A DNA stretch of 64,000 nt from Chloroflexota bacterium (lineage in GTDB: Bacteria > Chloroflexota > Anaerolineae > Anaerolineales > UBA11579): positions 120,934 through 184,933 of the forward strand of contig JABFGG010000007.1 of NCBI GenBank assembly GCA_013112575.1, in the 5' to 3' direction. The notes under the pieces were generated by a model, which was not told the origin of the DNA, made no database searches, and saw only the letters and a list, made by a program, of their open reading frames with translations. This document shows, piece after piece, positions 1-9,282 of this stretch. The first letter of the stretch is position 1. Each line of letters begins with the position of its first letter. A program made the position numbers and the translations under genes.

Positions 1-772
1 ACCAGGCTATTTGCTCAAAGATGAAGAGCATCAGTCCGGCGACGGGCTGGCCTTCGACTTCAGCGATGAGGGGCTGCAACATACCAGCATCCATGAAGGT
101 ATTCCAGACGGTGAGGTAATAGTCTTTGGCGCGGATGGTGAAGCTGTCACGGTTGGCGGTCTCAGCATACATGTTATAGAGCATGTCGAAATCACCAACA
201 GTACCAACCCGCACAGTGACACCCTTACGGCCAGCGAGGCGCACGTTGTAGCGCGTCTTCTGTTTCATGTTGGCCAGCAGCTGGTCTTCGTCGGGGGTGA
301 GGTCGACCATGACGGTGTTACGGTACTGCACCTGCTCATTGGAAAAGCGCCAGCCGGATGACTTGAGTTCGGACGTAATTTCTTGCCCTAGCCCATGTTC
401 CAGAGAACCTTCTTCATCTGGAACACCAGTGCCCAGGCGCACATCCGGGTCGATCTTAATGAAGAAAGCATTGTGTTCTTTGGCAAAAGTCTTCAGGTCG
501 GCCAGGACACGTTGGCAAAGTTGAGCATCTTCCCAATTGAGTAATGGGCCTTTGGGAACATATAACATCTTCAAGGTCACGGGAATAAGGGGCAGCTTGA
601 TGCTGCGTTGCAAAATCTGAGCAGCGGCAACTACTTTGCCTTCATCATCCTGCCAGGTTTTGTAATAAGGCGTCCAACCATACTGAGATTTAGCTTCGCC
701 CCACTGCCAGGTTTGTAGCAGGTGGGGATTTGGCAGATCGGAGATTATCGCGGTCCAGGTTTGAGAGTCCAC
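1..772 (-). CDS. FemX/FemAB-family aminoacyltransferase, 3' end outside window
   Basis: Family role: FemABX enzymes are GNAT-fold proteins that use aminoacyl-tRNA to extend the stem peptide of lipid II at the cytoplasmic face of the membrane. About 257 residues are visible, translated by hand because the stop lies beyond base 1. The family signature MKQKTRYNVRLAGRKGV is at about residues 169-185, and the N-terminal HLLQTWQWGEAKSQYGW matches the upstream paralogue. The start is fixed as GTG (772-770), because the in-frame TAG of the upstream gene directly abuts it; a run of G about 8 bases upstream may be the ribosome site. It is the last visible gene of a polysaccharide operon. The substrate amino acid cannot be told from sequence. 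Confidence 0.85.
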   Translation of the reverse strand, partial: MDSQTWTAIISDLPNPHLLQTWQWGEAKSQYGWTPYYKTWQDDEGKVVAAAQILQRSIKLPLIPVTLKMLYVPKGPLLNWEDAQLCQRVLADLKTFAKEHNAFFIKIDPDVRLGTGVPDEEGSLEHGLGQEITSELKSSGWRFSNEQVQYRNTVMVDLTPDEDQLLANMKQKTRYNVRLAGRKGVTVRVGTVGDFDMLYNMYAETANRDSFTIRAKDYYLTVWNTFMDAGMLQPLIAEVEGQPVAGLMLFIFEQIAW

Positions 773-1768
773 CTAATCCCCCAGACCGCGGCGGGCCACG
801 ATGGCCTGATATCCCCAGTAGGCCCACGGAATGTAGACTTTATCAAAGGCACTGACGGCACGTTTGAGTTCGCCGCCAAAGCCGCGTTTGAAGCGGTAGA
901 CACCCCACAATCCATCGGAGCGCTGGGTGAAGTTCTCTTCTAAGGTGGTTTGATCCTCATCCGGCACTCCGTAGAGATCATATTCCGTACAGCCCTTCGA
1001 TTTGGCCCAACGCATGGCTGCCCATTGCAGCAAATAGGTGGGCATGCGATTGCGCTCCTGATTGGTGGAGGCACCATATAAATACCAGGAGCGCGGCCCG
1101 GAGGCAAAGGCCATTAGTCCGGCCAGGGGCTGGCCTTGATACTCAGCTAGAAGTAACTCGCACATACCAAGCGGATGAAAGAGATCATATGCGCGCTGGT
1201 AGTAGGCTTTGGTATGCACGCCAAAGCCGTCGCGCTGTCCGGTGACAGTCATCATCTCATAGAAGGCATCAATATCATCCGTGGCTCGAACTTCAACATC
1301 CTTGCGTTGGGCCAGGCGAATGTTGTAGCGCGTTTTCTGTTTCATGATGGCGAGAATGGCATCTTCATCCGGGGAGAGGTCAACGACCACGGTGCGACGC
1401 GGCTGGATGCTGTGACGGCTGGGGCGGAATTCATTGGGGAGGATATTGGTATCTTCAGTTTTTGAGGTGACCCAATGATCCGGCTCGACCTTGAGGAACA
1501 CAGCGCGGCTGGAACGACACAGATGGTCGATTTCAGGCCACAGGGCATCCCAGTTGCCACCAACAGGCCCCTTGGGGATATAGGCCAAGCTGAAGCCGAG
1601 AGGTAGACTGCGCGTCAAGACCTGTACACCACTTTCACCAGCGAGGATATGGGTGGTGCGCCAGCCAAATTCGGACTTCAACTCACCCCAAGCGGCACTT
1701 TGCAACAAATGCGCCTGGGGATGGTGGGCAGCAAAGGCCAGCCAGTCAGCTTGGGTAACGATGGGCAT
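773..1768 (-). CDS. FemX/FemAB-family peptidoglycan bridge aminoacyltransferase
   Basis: This 331-residue protein is a full-length member of the FemABX family (tRNA-dependent addition of amino acids to lipid II). It starts with ATG. It carries the conserved N-terminal HLLQSAAWGELKSEFGW at residues 20-36, IPKGPVGGNW, and the core motif MKQKTRYNIRLAQRKDV starting at residue 142. The C-terminal half includes YLYGASTNQERNRMPTYLLQ and the YDLYGVPDE stretch typical of the second GNAT domain. It is followed, with no gap and in the same frame, by a second FemX-like gene, so the pair arose by tandem duplication. The 75 bases before it hold degenerate heptamer repeats. Confidence 0.9.
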   Translation of the reverse strand: MPIVTQADWLAFAAHHPQAHLLQSAAWGELKSEFGWRTTHILAGESGVQVLTRSLPLGFSLAYIPKGPVGGNWDALWPEIDHLCRSSRAVFLKVEPDHWVTSKTEDTNILPNEFRPSRHSIQPRRTVVVDLSPDEDAILAIMKQKTRYNIRLAQRKDVEVRATDDIDAFYEMMTVTGQRDGFGVHTKAYYQRAYDLFHPLGMCELLLAEYQGQPLAGLMAFASGPRSWYLYGASTNQERNRMPTYLLQWAAMRWAKSKGCTEYDLYGVPDEDQTTLEENFTQRSDGLWGVYRFKRGFGGELKRAVSAFDKVYIPWAYWGYQAIVARRGLGD

Positions 1769-1777
1769 GGAAAAAGA

Positions 1778-1806
1778 GTAATTGGTTATTAGTTATTGGT
1801 AATTCG
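1778..1806. repeat. degenerate heptamer repeat cluster
   Basis: Short intergenic run built from TTGGTAAT, TAGTTAT and TTGGTTAT-like words between the CapD-type and FemX-type genes. The same kind of sequence occurs at 37989-38109, 49700-49756 and 59369-59455, always between genes. Confidence 0.6.
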
Positions 1807-1843
1807 ATTGTAAGCATCAAGGTAAGCGCAAAAGTCGTGGCAT

Positions 1844-3730
1844 CTACACAATGGTTTTCAGGTCGGGTGGAGGCGTGCTGCGAATGGCCGCGCCGGGAAT
1901 AAGGTCATCGAGCATTTGGGTGACAGCAGTTGCGTCACCTTCGCGCGCCAAATTGATAAGTTCGTCCACAATCTGGTGAAGGCGTTCTCCATTGATCGAA
2001 TCTTCGTTGACCAAACGAGTGATGTCGGGGTGACTGGTATCTTCATAATCCGCGCCCTCATCCCATAGCGTTTCCGTTAATTTATCGCCGGGGCGCAAGC
2101 CGGAGAAGACAATCTCGATATCCTGACCAGGTTCCAGCCCCGAAAGTCGAATTAGGTCTTCGGCCAGGTCCATGATGCGCACAGCCTGGCCCATGTTCAG
2201 CAAAAAGACCTCGCGCCCCTGGCCCATGGCTGAGGCTTGCAGAACCAGATGGACGGCCTCGGGGATGGTCATGAAGAAACGTTCGATGTCGGGGTGTGTG
2301 ACGGTGACCGGGCCTCCGGCAGCGATCTGGCGTTTGAAGAGGGGCACGACACTGCCTCGACTGCCCAGGACATTGCCGAAGCGCACCACGGAAAAAGAGC
2401 GGCCTGAACGGTTAGCAGCATCCAGCACGATCATCTCGGCCATGCGTTTAGTAGCGCCCATCACGCTGGAGGGCTGTACGGCTTTATCGGTAGAGATCAT
2501 CACCAGACGATCAACGTTAGTATCCAGGGCAACCTGGACAACATTGCGCGTACCCTGGATGTTGTTGGTGATGGCCTCTTCGACATTCATCTGCATCATC
2601 TTGACGTGCTTGTGTGCGGCGGCGTGGAAGACCACGTCTGGGTGGTGGGTACTGAAAATTTGGCGGAGACGTTCAATGTCACGTACGTCGGCAATGAGGG
2701 CATGGATGGGCAATGAAGGCCAGGTCTCCTCAAGTTCAATGAGAATCTCAAAAATACTGTTCTCGCCGTGGCCCAAAAGGACAAGTTCGGAGGGACCCCA
2801 ACGGGCCACCTGGCGGCAAAGCTCGCTAGCAATAGAGCCACCCGCTCCGGTGATAAGCACACGTTTGCCGCCCAGACTGGCACCGACACGTTCACGGTCG
2901 ACAGCAACCGACTCGCGGCGCAGAAGATCGGTGATGTCCACTTCGCGCAAGCGGTTGACACTGACCACGCCACCAATGAGTTCGTACAGGCCAGGCATGG
3001 TGCGGAAGGGGATATCCGCAGAACGGCAAACGTCGGCCACCTGGCGAACGAGACTGCCGGGGGCAGAGGGGATGGCGACAATGACTTCATCAATGAGCTG
3101 GCTGCGCAAGACAAAAGCCAAATCGGAAATCGTGCCAGCGACGGGGATGCCATGCACTTCGTGCTCCTGCTTGGTGAGGTCATCATCCACAAAAGCAACC
3201 GGCATCAGATTTAGCTGGGGGTTTTTTTGCAACTCGCGCACCACCAGGGCCCCTGCATCCCCCGCGCCAACCACCAACACATTGCGCTCGCCGCCGGAAG
3301 CACGCCGCGGCCTGCGCTGATTTTCGGTGAGCAAACGCAGACCAAAACGGATACCGCCGACAGCTACAATGGTAAGTAACCAGTCGATGGCATAAACCGT
3401 AAAGGGCACACGCACAAACCAGCCAAGCATGCCCAAAGCCAGCAAAATAGCAGCCAGGATAACCGAGGCGATGGTGACGGCGATGATGATAAGGCGCATC
3501 TCGGCGATACTGGCGTAGGCCCACACACGACGATAGAGGCCAAAGCGGCGGTAGACCAGCGGCTTGACGACCAAGGCAAGCAACACAAGAATCAGGGTGG
3601 TGGGGATGTAATCCAGGAAGAACTGGGCCAGTTCCAGGCGCAGCACAAAACTACTGACGCCAATAATGGCGATCAGCGCCAGATCAAGATAAAGCAAGTA
3701 GCGGTCGCGCCACAGGTCGCGGAAACTCAT
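1844..3730 (-). CDS. CapD/FlaA1-type membrane nucleotide-sugar 4,6-dehydratase or epimerase
   Basis: Polysaccharide biosynthesis protein of the CapD/WbpM/PglF class, 628 residues. The N-terminal part has about four membrane helices (roughly residues 15-135), followed by a CoA-binding-like Rossmann domain with NVLVVGAGDAGALVVREL. The C-terminal catalytic SDR domain has the NAD(P) motif TGAGGSIASEL and the catalytic stretch STDKAVQPSSVMGATKRMAE, where the Met-x3-Lys form is usual for this class. Members dehydrate UDP-GlcNAc or related sugars for capsule or glycan synthesis. I chose ATG 3730, which overlaps the TGA of the upstream epimerase as ATGA; a GTG at 3742 is possible. The exact sugar substrate is not evident. 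Confidence 0.9.
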   Translation of the reverse strand: MSFRDLWRDRYLLYLDLALIAIIGVSSFVLRLELAQFFLDYIPTTLILVLLALVVKPLVYRRFGLYRRVWAYASIAEMRLIIIAVTIASVILAAILLALGMLGWFVRVPFTVYAIDWLLTIVAVGGIRFGLRLLTENQRRPRRASGGERNVLVVGAGDAGALVVRELQKNPQLNLMPVAFVDDDLTKQEHEVHGIPVAGTISDLAFVLRSQLIDEVIVAIPSAPGSLVRQVADVCRSADIPFRTMPGLYELIGGVVSVNRLREVDITDLLRRESVAVDRERVGASLGGKRVLITGAGGSIASELCRQVARWGPSELVLLGHGENSIFEILIELEETWPSLPIHALIADVRDIERLRQIFSTHHPDVVFHAAAHKHVKMMQMNVEEAITNNIQGTRNVVQVALDTNVDRLVMISTDKAVQPSSVMGATKRMAEMIVLDAANRSGRSFSVVRFGNVLGSRGSVVPLFKRQIAAGGPVTVTHPDIERFFMTIPEAVHLVLQASAMGQGREVFLLNMGQAVRIMDLAEDLIRLSGLEPGQDIEIVFSGLRPGDKLTETLWDEGADYEDTSHPDITRLVNEDSINGERLHQIVDELINLAREGDATAVTQMLDDLIPGAAIRSTPPPDLKTIV

Positions 3731-4656
3731 GAGCGCATCCACTCCACGGTTTGGGATAGGCCATCTACCAGGGAAGTCTGGGGCGAGAAGTCCAGCAGTT
3801 GTTTCGCTAATGACGCATTCCCCAAGGAGCGGTAAATGTCGCCGGGGCGCGGCTCGCCAAACTCGGGTTCGGGGGCATTGGGGATCAACTCTGTCAGCAT
3901 GTCCAGCAGATCAAGTAATTTGACCTCCTGCCCTGTGCAGACGTTGAGCGCGCGGCCCGCGGCATGGGGGGATTGGGAGGCAGCCAGGTTGGCACGCACG
4001 ACATCCTGGACGTAAACAAAGTCACGCGATTGGCCGCCATCACCAAACACGGTGGGCGTTTCGCCGCTCAACATGCGGTGGGCAAAGATAGGGATGGCGG
4101 CTGCATAGGGCGAGTCGGGGGCTTGGCGCGGGCCGTAAACGTTGAAGTAACGCAAGGACACCACAGGGAGGTCATATGCCTGGGTGTATAAGTCAGCCTG
4201 GATCTCGTTCATGCGTTTGCTGGCGGCATAGGGAGACAAGGAACGCGTTTCGCTGTCTTCGGTCAGGGGCATATTCTCATTATCGCCATATACAGCGGCG
4301 CTGGAGGCCAATACAACGGCCTGTACATTGTGTTGGCGGGCGGCCTCCAGTATATTGGCGGTGCCTACCACATTTATGTCAAAGCAATTTTGGGGTTCAA
4401 GCATGGATTGGGGCACAGAGATAAAGGCTGCGTGATGAAAGATGTAATCGACGCCGGAAACGGATTCTAATACCTTACCGGCATCGCGCAAATCGTCCTC
4501 AATGACCTCTACCTGGTCTTGAAGATGAGCCAGATTATCTACATTGCCCGTGGAGAAATTATCCAGCACACGCACACTTTGGCCCTGTTCGACCAGCGCG
4601 GTGGCTAAATGCGAGCCGATGAAACCTGCCCCGCCTGTCACCAGACTAAGCGTCAC
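3727..4656 (-). CDS. NAD-dependent sugar epimerase/dehydratase (GalE-like extended SDR)
   Basis: Extended short-chain dehydrogenase of 309 residues acting on nucleotide sugars. The NAD-binding motif GGAGFIGSHLATAL is at the N-terminus, the active-site YAASK (Tyr-x3-Lys) is in the middle following SSAAVYG, and RYFNVYGPRQ and GDGGQSRDFVYVQD are conserved in UDP-glucose/UDP-glucuronate epimerases. It starts with GTG, one base after the stop of the sugar transferase gene, and its TGA overlaps the next ATG, so it is translationally coupled in the polysaccharide operon. It probably supplies an epimerised UDP-sugar for the surface glycan; the precise activity (4-epimerase or another) is inference. 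Confidence 0.88.
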   Translation of the reverse strand: MTLSLVTGGAGFIGSHLATALVEQGQSVRVLDNFSTGNVDNLAHLQDQVEVIEDDLRDAGKVLESVSGVDYIFHHAAFISVPQSMLEPQNCFDINVVGTANILEAARQHNVQAVVLASSAAVYGDNENMPLTEDSETRSLSPYAASKRMNEIQADLYTQAYDLPVVSLRYFNVYGPRQAPDSPYAAAIPIFAHRMLSGETPTVFGDGGQSRDFVYVQDVVRANLAASQSPHAAGRALNVCTGQEVKLLDLLDMLTELIPNAPEPEFGEPRPGDIYRSLGNASLAKQLLDFSPQTSLVDGLSQTVEWMRS

Positions 4657-4657
4657 G

Positions 4658-6121
4658 TTATCGTCCCCGGAAGCCGAAAATGGTGCCTAAAGTGCGCAGG
4701 ATGATGACAATGTCCAGGCCGATGTTGCGGTGCTTGATGTAATAGAGATCGTACTCGAGTTTGACGACCATGTCATCCAGATTGGCAGCGTAGCCAAAAT
4801 TGACCTGAGCCCAACCAGCCACGCCGGGTTTAGCCAACAGGCGCGCCCGGTAAAAGGGGATCTGTTCCTGGAAATGCTCCATGAGTTCGGGACGCTCAGG
4901 GCGGGGCCCAACAAGGCTCATCTCACCACGCAGGACATTGATGAACTGGGGCCATTCATCGAGGTGGCTTTTGCGCAAAAAACGACCCAGGCGGGTGGCA
5001 CGATCATCGTTCTCTTTGGCTAACTGGGCGCCATTCTTTTCCGCGTCCTGACGCATGGTGCGGAATTTCATGATGCGGTAGGGTCGCCCGCCTTTGCCAG
5101 AGCGAGTCTGGGAGAACACGATGGGGCGTCCCGTCTCAAGCAAAATAGCAAGCGAAATAAAGGGACCGATAACTGCAAGGATGCCAACACCGACAAGGCC
5201 ACCGATGATGTCAACAATGCGTTTGGCAAGGAAATAAAAATTGCTGGTGCGGGCTTCATCTACAAAGGAGCGCAAAATCCAATCGGCTTCAAGATAGTGC
5301 ACCGGTACCCGTCCCAGCACCTCTTCATAAGCCGAAGGCATGCGGGTGATCTCCGCGCCGCGCTCCTGCGCTTCGAGGAGGGTGCGGAAAGTGTTATCTT
5401 CAATCTTGCCGGAAATGGCCACGATCACGTCGGACGCATTTTCACGTTCGATGATCTCGGGCAACTTGTCACAGCCCCCAACAACCTTATAGCCCTCAAT
5501 GGTCTTTCCATCTAACTCAGGATCATCATCCAGCAAGGCTGCCAGAGTGAAAGGAGCTTGAGGAAGGGCATTGACCACACTCAACAAAGCCTGGCCGGTA
5601 ACACCCGCGCCAACCAACACAGCACGGCGCATGAACTGTGGCAAGGTAAAAACCCGGATATAAAGCATGCGCCAGAGGAGCGTCAAAATAGTGGCGGCCA
5701 GCACAAAACCGGCCACACCGCGGCGAGGCAGCGAACCGGGTGTAGAGATAAAGAAGACCACCATGTAAAGGCCAATACCGATGAGGGCGGCCAGTGCAAT
5801 CCCGCGCACTGTGCGGCGCAGATCGGAGGCGCGGTGATGGTCGTACATTTCAACCAGCAATATCAACCAGATCAAGGGCAGCAGGAAAAACCAGGGTTCG
5901 AGGCGTTCCTGCAAGAAATTAAAGAGGGGCAGTTGTTGCGCTTCTGCCGAGGCCCAGAAATAAACCCCAAAAGCCAGTGACAGCATGGCCATGACAAAAT
6001 CGCCGATGATAAGCAAGATGCGGCGCTCGCCCATGCGCAAACGCCAACCCAATGGATAAGATCTTGTTGTTTGTGTGGGAAAAGTCACCGAGGTAGAGGC
6101 TTTAGGATGTGGAGTATCCAT
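4658..6121 (-). CDS. polyprenyl glycosylphosphotransferase (exopolysaccharide-initiating sugar transferase)
   Basis: This 487-residue protein is expected to transfer a sugar-1-phosphate from a nucleotide sugar to undecaprenyl phosphate, the first step of lipid-linked glycan assembly. It has about four or five N-terminal membrane helices, a central CoA-binding-like domain (VLVGAGVTGQALLSVV), a further membrane helix (DIIGGLVGVGILAVI), and a C-terminal bacterial sugar transferase domain with KFRTMRQDAE, RFLRKSHLDEWPQ and MSLVGPRPERPE, followed by KPGVAGWAQV. This matches the WbaP/EpsL-type large form. It lies 22 bases after the GT2 gene and 1 base before the epimerase gene, all on the same strand. 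Confidence 0.93.
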   Translation of the reverse strand: MDTPHPKASTSVTFPTQTTRSYPLGWRLRMGERRILLIIGDFVMAMLSLAFGVYFWASAEAQQLPLFNFLQERLEPWFFLLPLIWLILLVEMYDHHRASDLRRTVRGIALAALIGIGLYMVVFFISTPGSLPRRGVAGFVLAATILTLLWRMLYIRVFTLPQFMRRAVLVGAGVTGQALLSVVNALPQAPFTLAALLDDDPELDGKTIEGYKVVGGCDKLPEIIERENASDVIVAISGKIEDNTFRTLLEAQERGAEITRMPSAYEEVLGRVPVHYLEADWILRSFVDEARTSNFYFLAKRIVDIIGGLVGVGILAVIGPFISLAILLETGRPIVFSQTRSGKGGRPYRIMKFRTMRQDAEKNGAQLAKENDDRATRLGRFLRKSHLDEWPQFINVLRGEMSLVGPRPERPELMEHFQEQIPFYRARLLAKPGVAGWAQVNFGYAANLDDMVVKLEYDLYYIKHRNIGLDIVIILRTLGTIFGFRGR

Positions 6122-6143
6122 AGGTCAGTTGGTTCACCCAGGC

Positions 6144-7139
6144 TCATGCTGTGCGCCAGATGGTCAACAGGCTCCACAAGAATGCGCCTCCCCAACAAAG
6201 GTGCATGCAGGCAATTGCGAGGGGCACGCCGAATAAAAAAGCTATTGTTCTCTCTCTAAGGGCAACTTGTGCGCCTACTGCCAGCAAAACCAGGGCATAT
6301 GATACCACCGCTGCCAGCAGTTTCCAAACCAGCGGTGTATACAGGAGTGAGGCTACAAAAAGCGTGATGAGGCCCATAACGAAGAGGGGCGGGAGGGACT
6401 GCCGCCAACGGATGGTGCCCGGATAACGGCGCAGCATGCGCACTTTCCAGAAACCGTAGCGGGCGTATTGTTTAGCAAGGGCAATGAGTGTGGGACGGGC
6501 GTAATAGGTGGACTGAATGGCAGGGTCGAGCCAGACCGTGCCGTCCTGCTGGCGCACGCGGGTGTTAAATTCATAGTCCTCATTTGCCAATAAGGTCTCG
6601 TCGAAGGCACCAATTTCATCAATAAGACTCTTGCGAAAAGCGCCAAAGGGCACGGTATCGACAGCCTGGGCCTTGGTGGTGTGACGGTATAGGGCGTCCC
6701 CCACACCGAGGGGGTGCGCGGCGGCTTTGGCAATGGAACGCGCTATCCAGGTATCTGCGCCGGGTTGGATGCGCCAGACACCGCCCACGTTGACGCCCAG
6801 GCCATCTTCCAAACCCTGCACACTGCGCTCGACATAATCGGGCCGGGGGGAGGAATGGGCATCCAGACGCACGATATATTCACCTTGAGCAGCTTCAATA
6901 GCCAAATTCAGTGCAGAAGGGATGGTACGTTTGTGGTTGTCGATAACACGAATGTTGAGGTCGGGGTGAGTTTGCCGGAACTGTTCGATGGCCTGACGGG
7001 TGTTATCGGTAGACATACCGTCGGCTAAAATGACTTCCATCTCAGCACGAGGGTAGCTTTGCTGGTAAAGAGCCTCTAACAACAAGCCGATGGTCTTCTC
7101 TTCGTTGTAAACCGGGACAATGATGGAAACGGTGGGCAT
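6144..7139 (-). CDS. family 2 glycosyltransferase with C-terminal membrane helices
   Basis: GT-A fold glycosyltransferase of 331 residues. The N-terminus MPTVSIIVPVYNEEKTIGLL is the classic nucleotide-sugar-binding start, LADGMSTDNT and VRLDAHSSPRPDYVE supply the DxD-like region (DAH), and NEDYEFNTRVRQQ corresponds to the ED acceptor-base motif. Two to three membrane helices occupy roughly residues 245-325 (LFVMGLITLFVASLLY onward). The layout resembles ExoA-type succinoglycan transferases. It is the first sugar gene after the kinase/regulator pair, with a 38-base gap, so the two-component system may share its transcript. Donor and acceptor sugars are unknown. Confidence 0.9.
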   Translation of the reverse strand: MPTVSIIVPVYNEEKTIGLLLEALYQQSYPRAEMEVILADGMSTDNTRQAIEQFRQTHPDLNIRVIDNHKRTIPSALNLAIEAAQGEYIVRLDAHSSPRPDYVERSVQGLEDGLGVNVGGVWRIQPGADTWIARSIAKAAAHPLGVGDALYRHTTKAQAVDTVPFGAFRKSLIDEIGAFDETLLANEDYEFNTRVRQQDGTVWLDPAIQSTYYARPTLIALAKQYARYGFWKVRMLRRYPGTIRWRQSLPPLFVMGLITLFVASLLYTPLVWKLLAAVVSYALVLLAVGAQVALRERTIAFLFGVPLAIACMHLCWGGAFLWSLLTIWRTA

Positions 7140-7177
7140 GGACAGTAAGTATACAGGTATTCGATAAGAGCTGAGAT

Positions 7178-8596
7178 TTAATCCACGCGACGGATGGCCA
7201 TGGTGACGTCATCGGGGCGTGCCACCGGCAAGGTGATCACAAATACGCTGCCGCGGCCTTTTTCACTGTGGGCCGTGATGTGGCCGCCGTGGGCATGCAC
7301 GATCTGTTGGGCGATAGCCAGACCCAAACCCACGCTGTGCCCATTGCCGCTGCGCGATTTATCGATCTGATAAAAGCGCTCAAAGATGCGGGATAGCTCT
7401 TCTTTTGATATGCCAGGGCCATTGTCGGCGATGGATACCTGTACGTTGCCGTTTTGCTGCTTGGCGCGCAAAAGCACCTGTCCCCCCGCAGGCGTATATT
7501 TGATGGCGTTATCCACAAGGTTGGTGAAGACCTGCGCCAGACGGTCGCCATCACCAATGAAGCTAGGCAAGGCGGGGATATCGGCTTGCAGATCAATACT
7601 AGCCTGTTGGGACTGCGGAGCCAGCTTGCGGGCCACTCCATCAAGGAGGGCAGCCAGGTCAAGGGGGGCACGCGCCAGATCAGCTGTACCGGCGTCCAGA
7701 CGCGCCAAATCTAAGAGGTCAACGACCAGACGATGCATACGCCCAGCTTCGTCGTGGATGACGCTGGCGGACTGTTGCTGGGTTTCGGGCGAATCAGCGG
7801 TACCATCCAGAATGGCCTGGGCAAAGCCCTGAATAGAGGTCAAGGGTGTCTTGAGTTCGTGAGAGACATTGGCCACAAAATCGCGCTGGGACTGCTGGCT
7901 GGCCTGCACACGGGTAGTCATGTCATTAAAGGCGTTGGCTAAATGGCGCACCTCACGCGGCCCCTGGGGTTCGATGGGGCCGTAGTAGCCGGTAGCGACA
8001 TTACCAACAGCCTCGGCCATGCGCTGCAGCGGGGCCGCCACCCATCGGCTGATGAGGAAGGCCAGCACCAATGACAGCAGCAAAGCTAACGCCCCGGCCT
8101 GGATGAGGGGCACAAAGAGGTCATCGGTAAGGATGGAAGCAAGGCTGGCGCGCGGGCGGGGAGTGGCGACAAGCACAAAAAAGCGGTCAAGCACGGGGGC
8201 GGCGGTGTAGAGCCAGAGCTGACCACTGCTGTCACGCGTGCGCAAGACGGGGGGAGCGTCAGCATTAAAAGGAAATTCGGCCAGGTTGATGTTAAGGGCT
8301 TCGCCGTCAGTTTGGGAATCGGCCACCAATAAACCATCACCCCTGAACACCGAAATGCGCACGTCGAAATTCTCCGAGATGCGCGTGACGACCTGTTCGA
8401 CATCGCCGTCAAAGCCCTGGAGGAAACGCTGGTTATTGAGGGAGTTAACCACCAGGCGCAAGCGCGTGGCAGCCTGGCGCTCGACCAGAGGGTTGTTGAG
8501 AAAATAGACCACCAGCGCCGAGCCAACCACAAAAAGCACGACCCCGATCAAGAGGGCGTAGGTCAGCCAGAGGCGCGAACGCAGCGAGGCGAACAT
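7178..8596 (-). CDS. membrane sensor histidine kinase (HAMP-HisKA-HATPase)
   Basis: A 472-residue kinase with a membrane helix at about residues 10-33, an extracytoplasmic sensor region to about 163, a second helix at about 165-185, a HAMP linker, the phospho-acceptor motif VSHELKTPLTS with His246, and a HATPase domain with N-box NLVDNAIKYTPAGG, DNGPGIS and GLGLAIAQQIV. It pairs with the response regulator just upstream: the ATG overlaps the regulator's TGA by one base. The kinase would phosphorylate that regulator on Asp54. The signal is unknown. Its place in front of envelope polysaccharide genes suggests, but does not show, envelope control. Confidence 0.95.
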   Translation of the reverse strand: MFASLRSRLWLTYALLIGVVLFVVGSALVVYFLNNPLVERQAATRLRLVVNSLNNQRFLQGFDGDVEQVVTRISENFDVRISVFRGDGLLVADSQTDGEALNINLAEFPFNADAPPVLRTRDSSGQLWLYTAAPVLDRFFVLVATPRPRASLASILTDDLFVPLIQAGALALLLSLVLAFLISRWVAAPLQRMAEAVGNVATGYYGPIEPQGPREVRHLANAFNDMTTRVQASQQSQRDFVANVSHELKTPLTSIQGFAQAILDGTADSPETQQQSASVIHDEAGRMHRLVVDLLDLARLDAGTADLARAPLDLAALLDGVARKLAPQSQQASIDLQADIPALPSFIGDGDRLAQVFTNLVDNAIKYTPAGGQVLLRAKQQNGNVQVSIADNGPGISKEELSRIFERFYQIDKSRSGNGHSVGLGLAIAQQIVHAHGGHITAHSEKGRGSVFVITLPVARPDDVTMAIRRVD

Positions 8597-9273
8597 CAGA
8601 CGACGAGTTTGTAACCTACGCCTGTAACGGTATCGATGCTGCCTTCGCTGTCAGCGATCTTCTTGCGCAGGTGCGCCACGTGCACATCCACGGTGCGGGT
8701 CTGGCCGTAAAAATCGTAGCCCCAGGCCAGTTTTAGCAACTGCTCGCGGCTGAGGACCAGGCCCTTGTGTTCTGCAAAGGTGAGCAGCAGGTCAAATTCC
8801 TGGGTGCGTAACTCCACAGCTTCACCATTGATGGTGACCTCGCGGCGAGCAGGGTCGATGACCATGTCGCCCAGGTGGATAGGCTCGGTGCTTTGCTGGG
8901 GCCGGTCGGCGCGACGGAGGATGGCCTTGACGCGTGCAACCAACTCGCGCGGGTTGAAGGGCTTGGTCATGTAATCATCCGCGCCCAGTTCCAGGCCAAC
9001 GATCTTGTCGATGTCCTCATCCCGCGCGGTCAGCATGAGGATGAGGATCTGGTTGTCATCAGCGCGTAGTTGGCGGCAAACGTCAAAACCGTCCAGTCTG
9101 GGCAACATAACGTCCAGCACCATGAGGGCCGGTTGTTTGGCTTCCACAGCTTCCAGGGCAGCCTCCCCGTCACCTACCGAGGCCACGCGGAAACCCTCCC
9201 GCTCCAGGTACATCTGGGCGAGCTGGATGATGTTGGGTTCGTCATCGACAACGAGGATCAATTCACCGGCCAT
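8596..9273 (-). CDS. OmpR/PhoB-family response regulator
   Basis: This 225-residue transcription regulator has an N-terminal receiver with the acidic pair VVDDEP, phospho-acceptor Asp54 in MVLDVMLPRLDG, the conserved Thr in LTARDED and Lys in YMTKPFNPREL. Its C-terminal winged helix is of OmpR type (EFDLLLTFAEHKGLVLSREQ and TVDVHVAHLRKKI). It begins 9 bases after the RidA stop and overlaps the kinase start by one base, so the three genes are very likely cotranscribed. Confidence 0.96.
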   Translation of the reverse strand: MAGELILVVDDEPNIIQLAQMYLEREGFRVASVGDGEAALEAVEAKQPALMVLDVMLPRLDGFDVCRQLRADDNQILILMLTARDEDIDKIVGLELGADDYMTKPFNPRELVARVKAILRRADRPQQSTEPIHLGDMVIDPARREVTINGEAVELRTQEFDLLLTFAEHKGLVLSREQLLKLAWGYDFYGQTRTVDVHVAHLRKKIADSEGSIDTVTGVGYKLVV

Positions 9274-9282
9274 AGGGCACCT

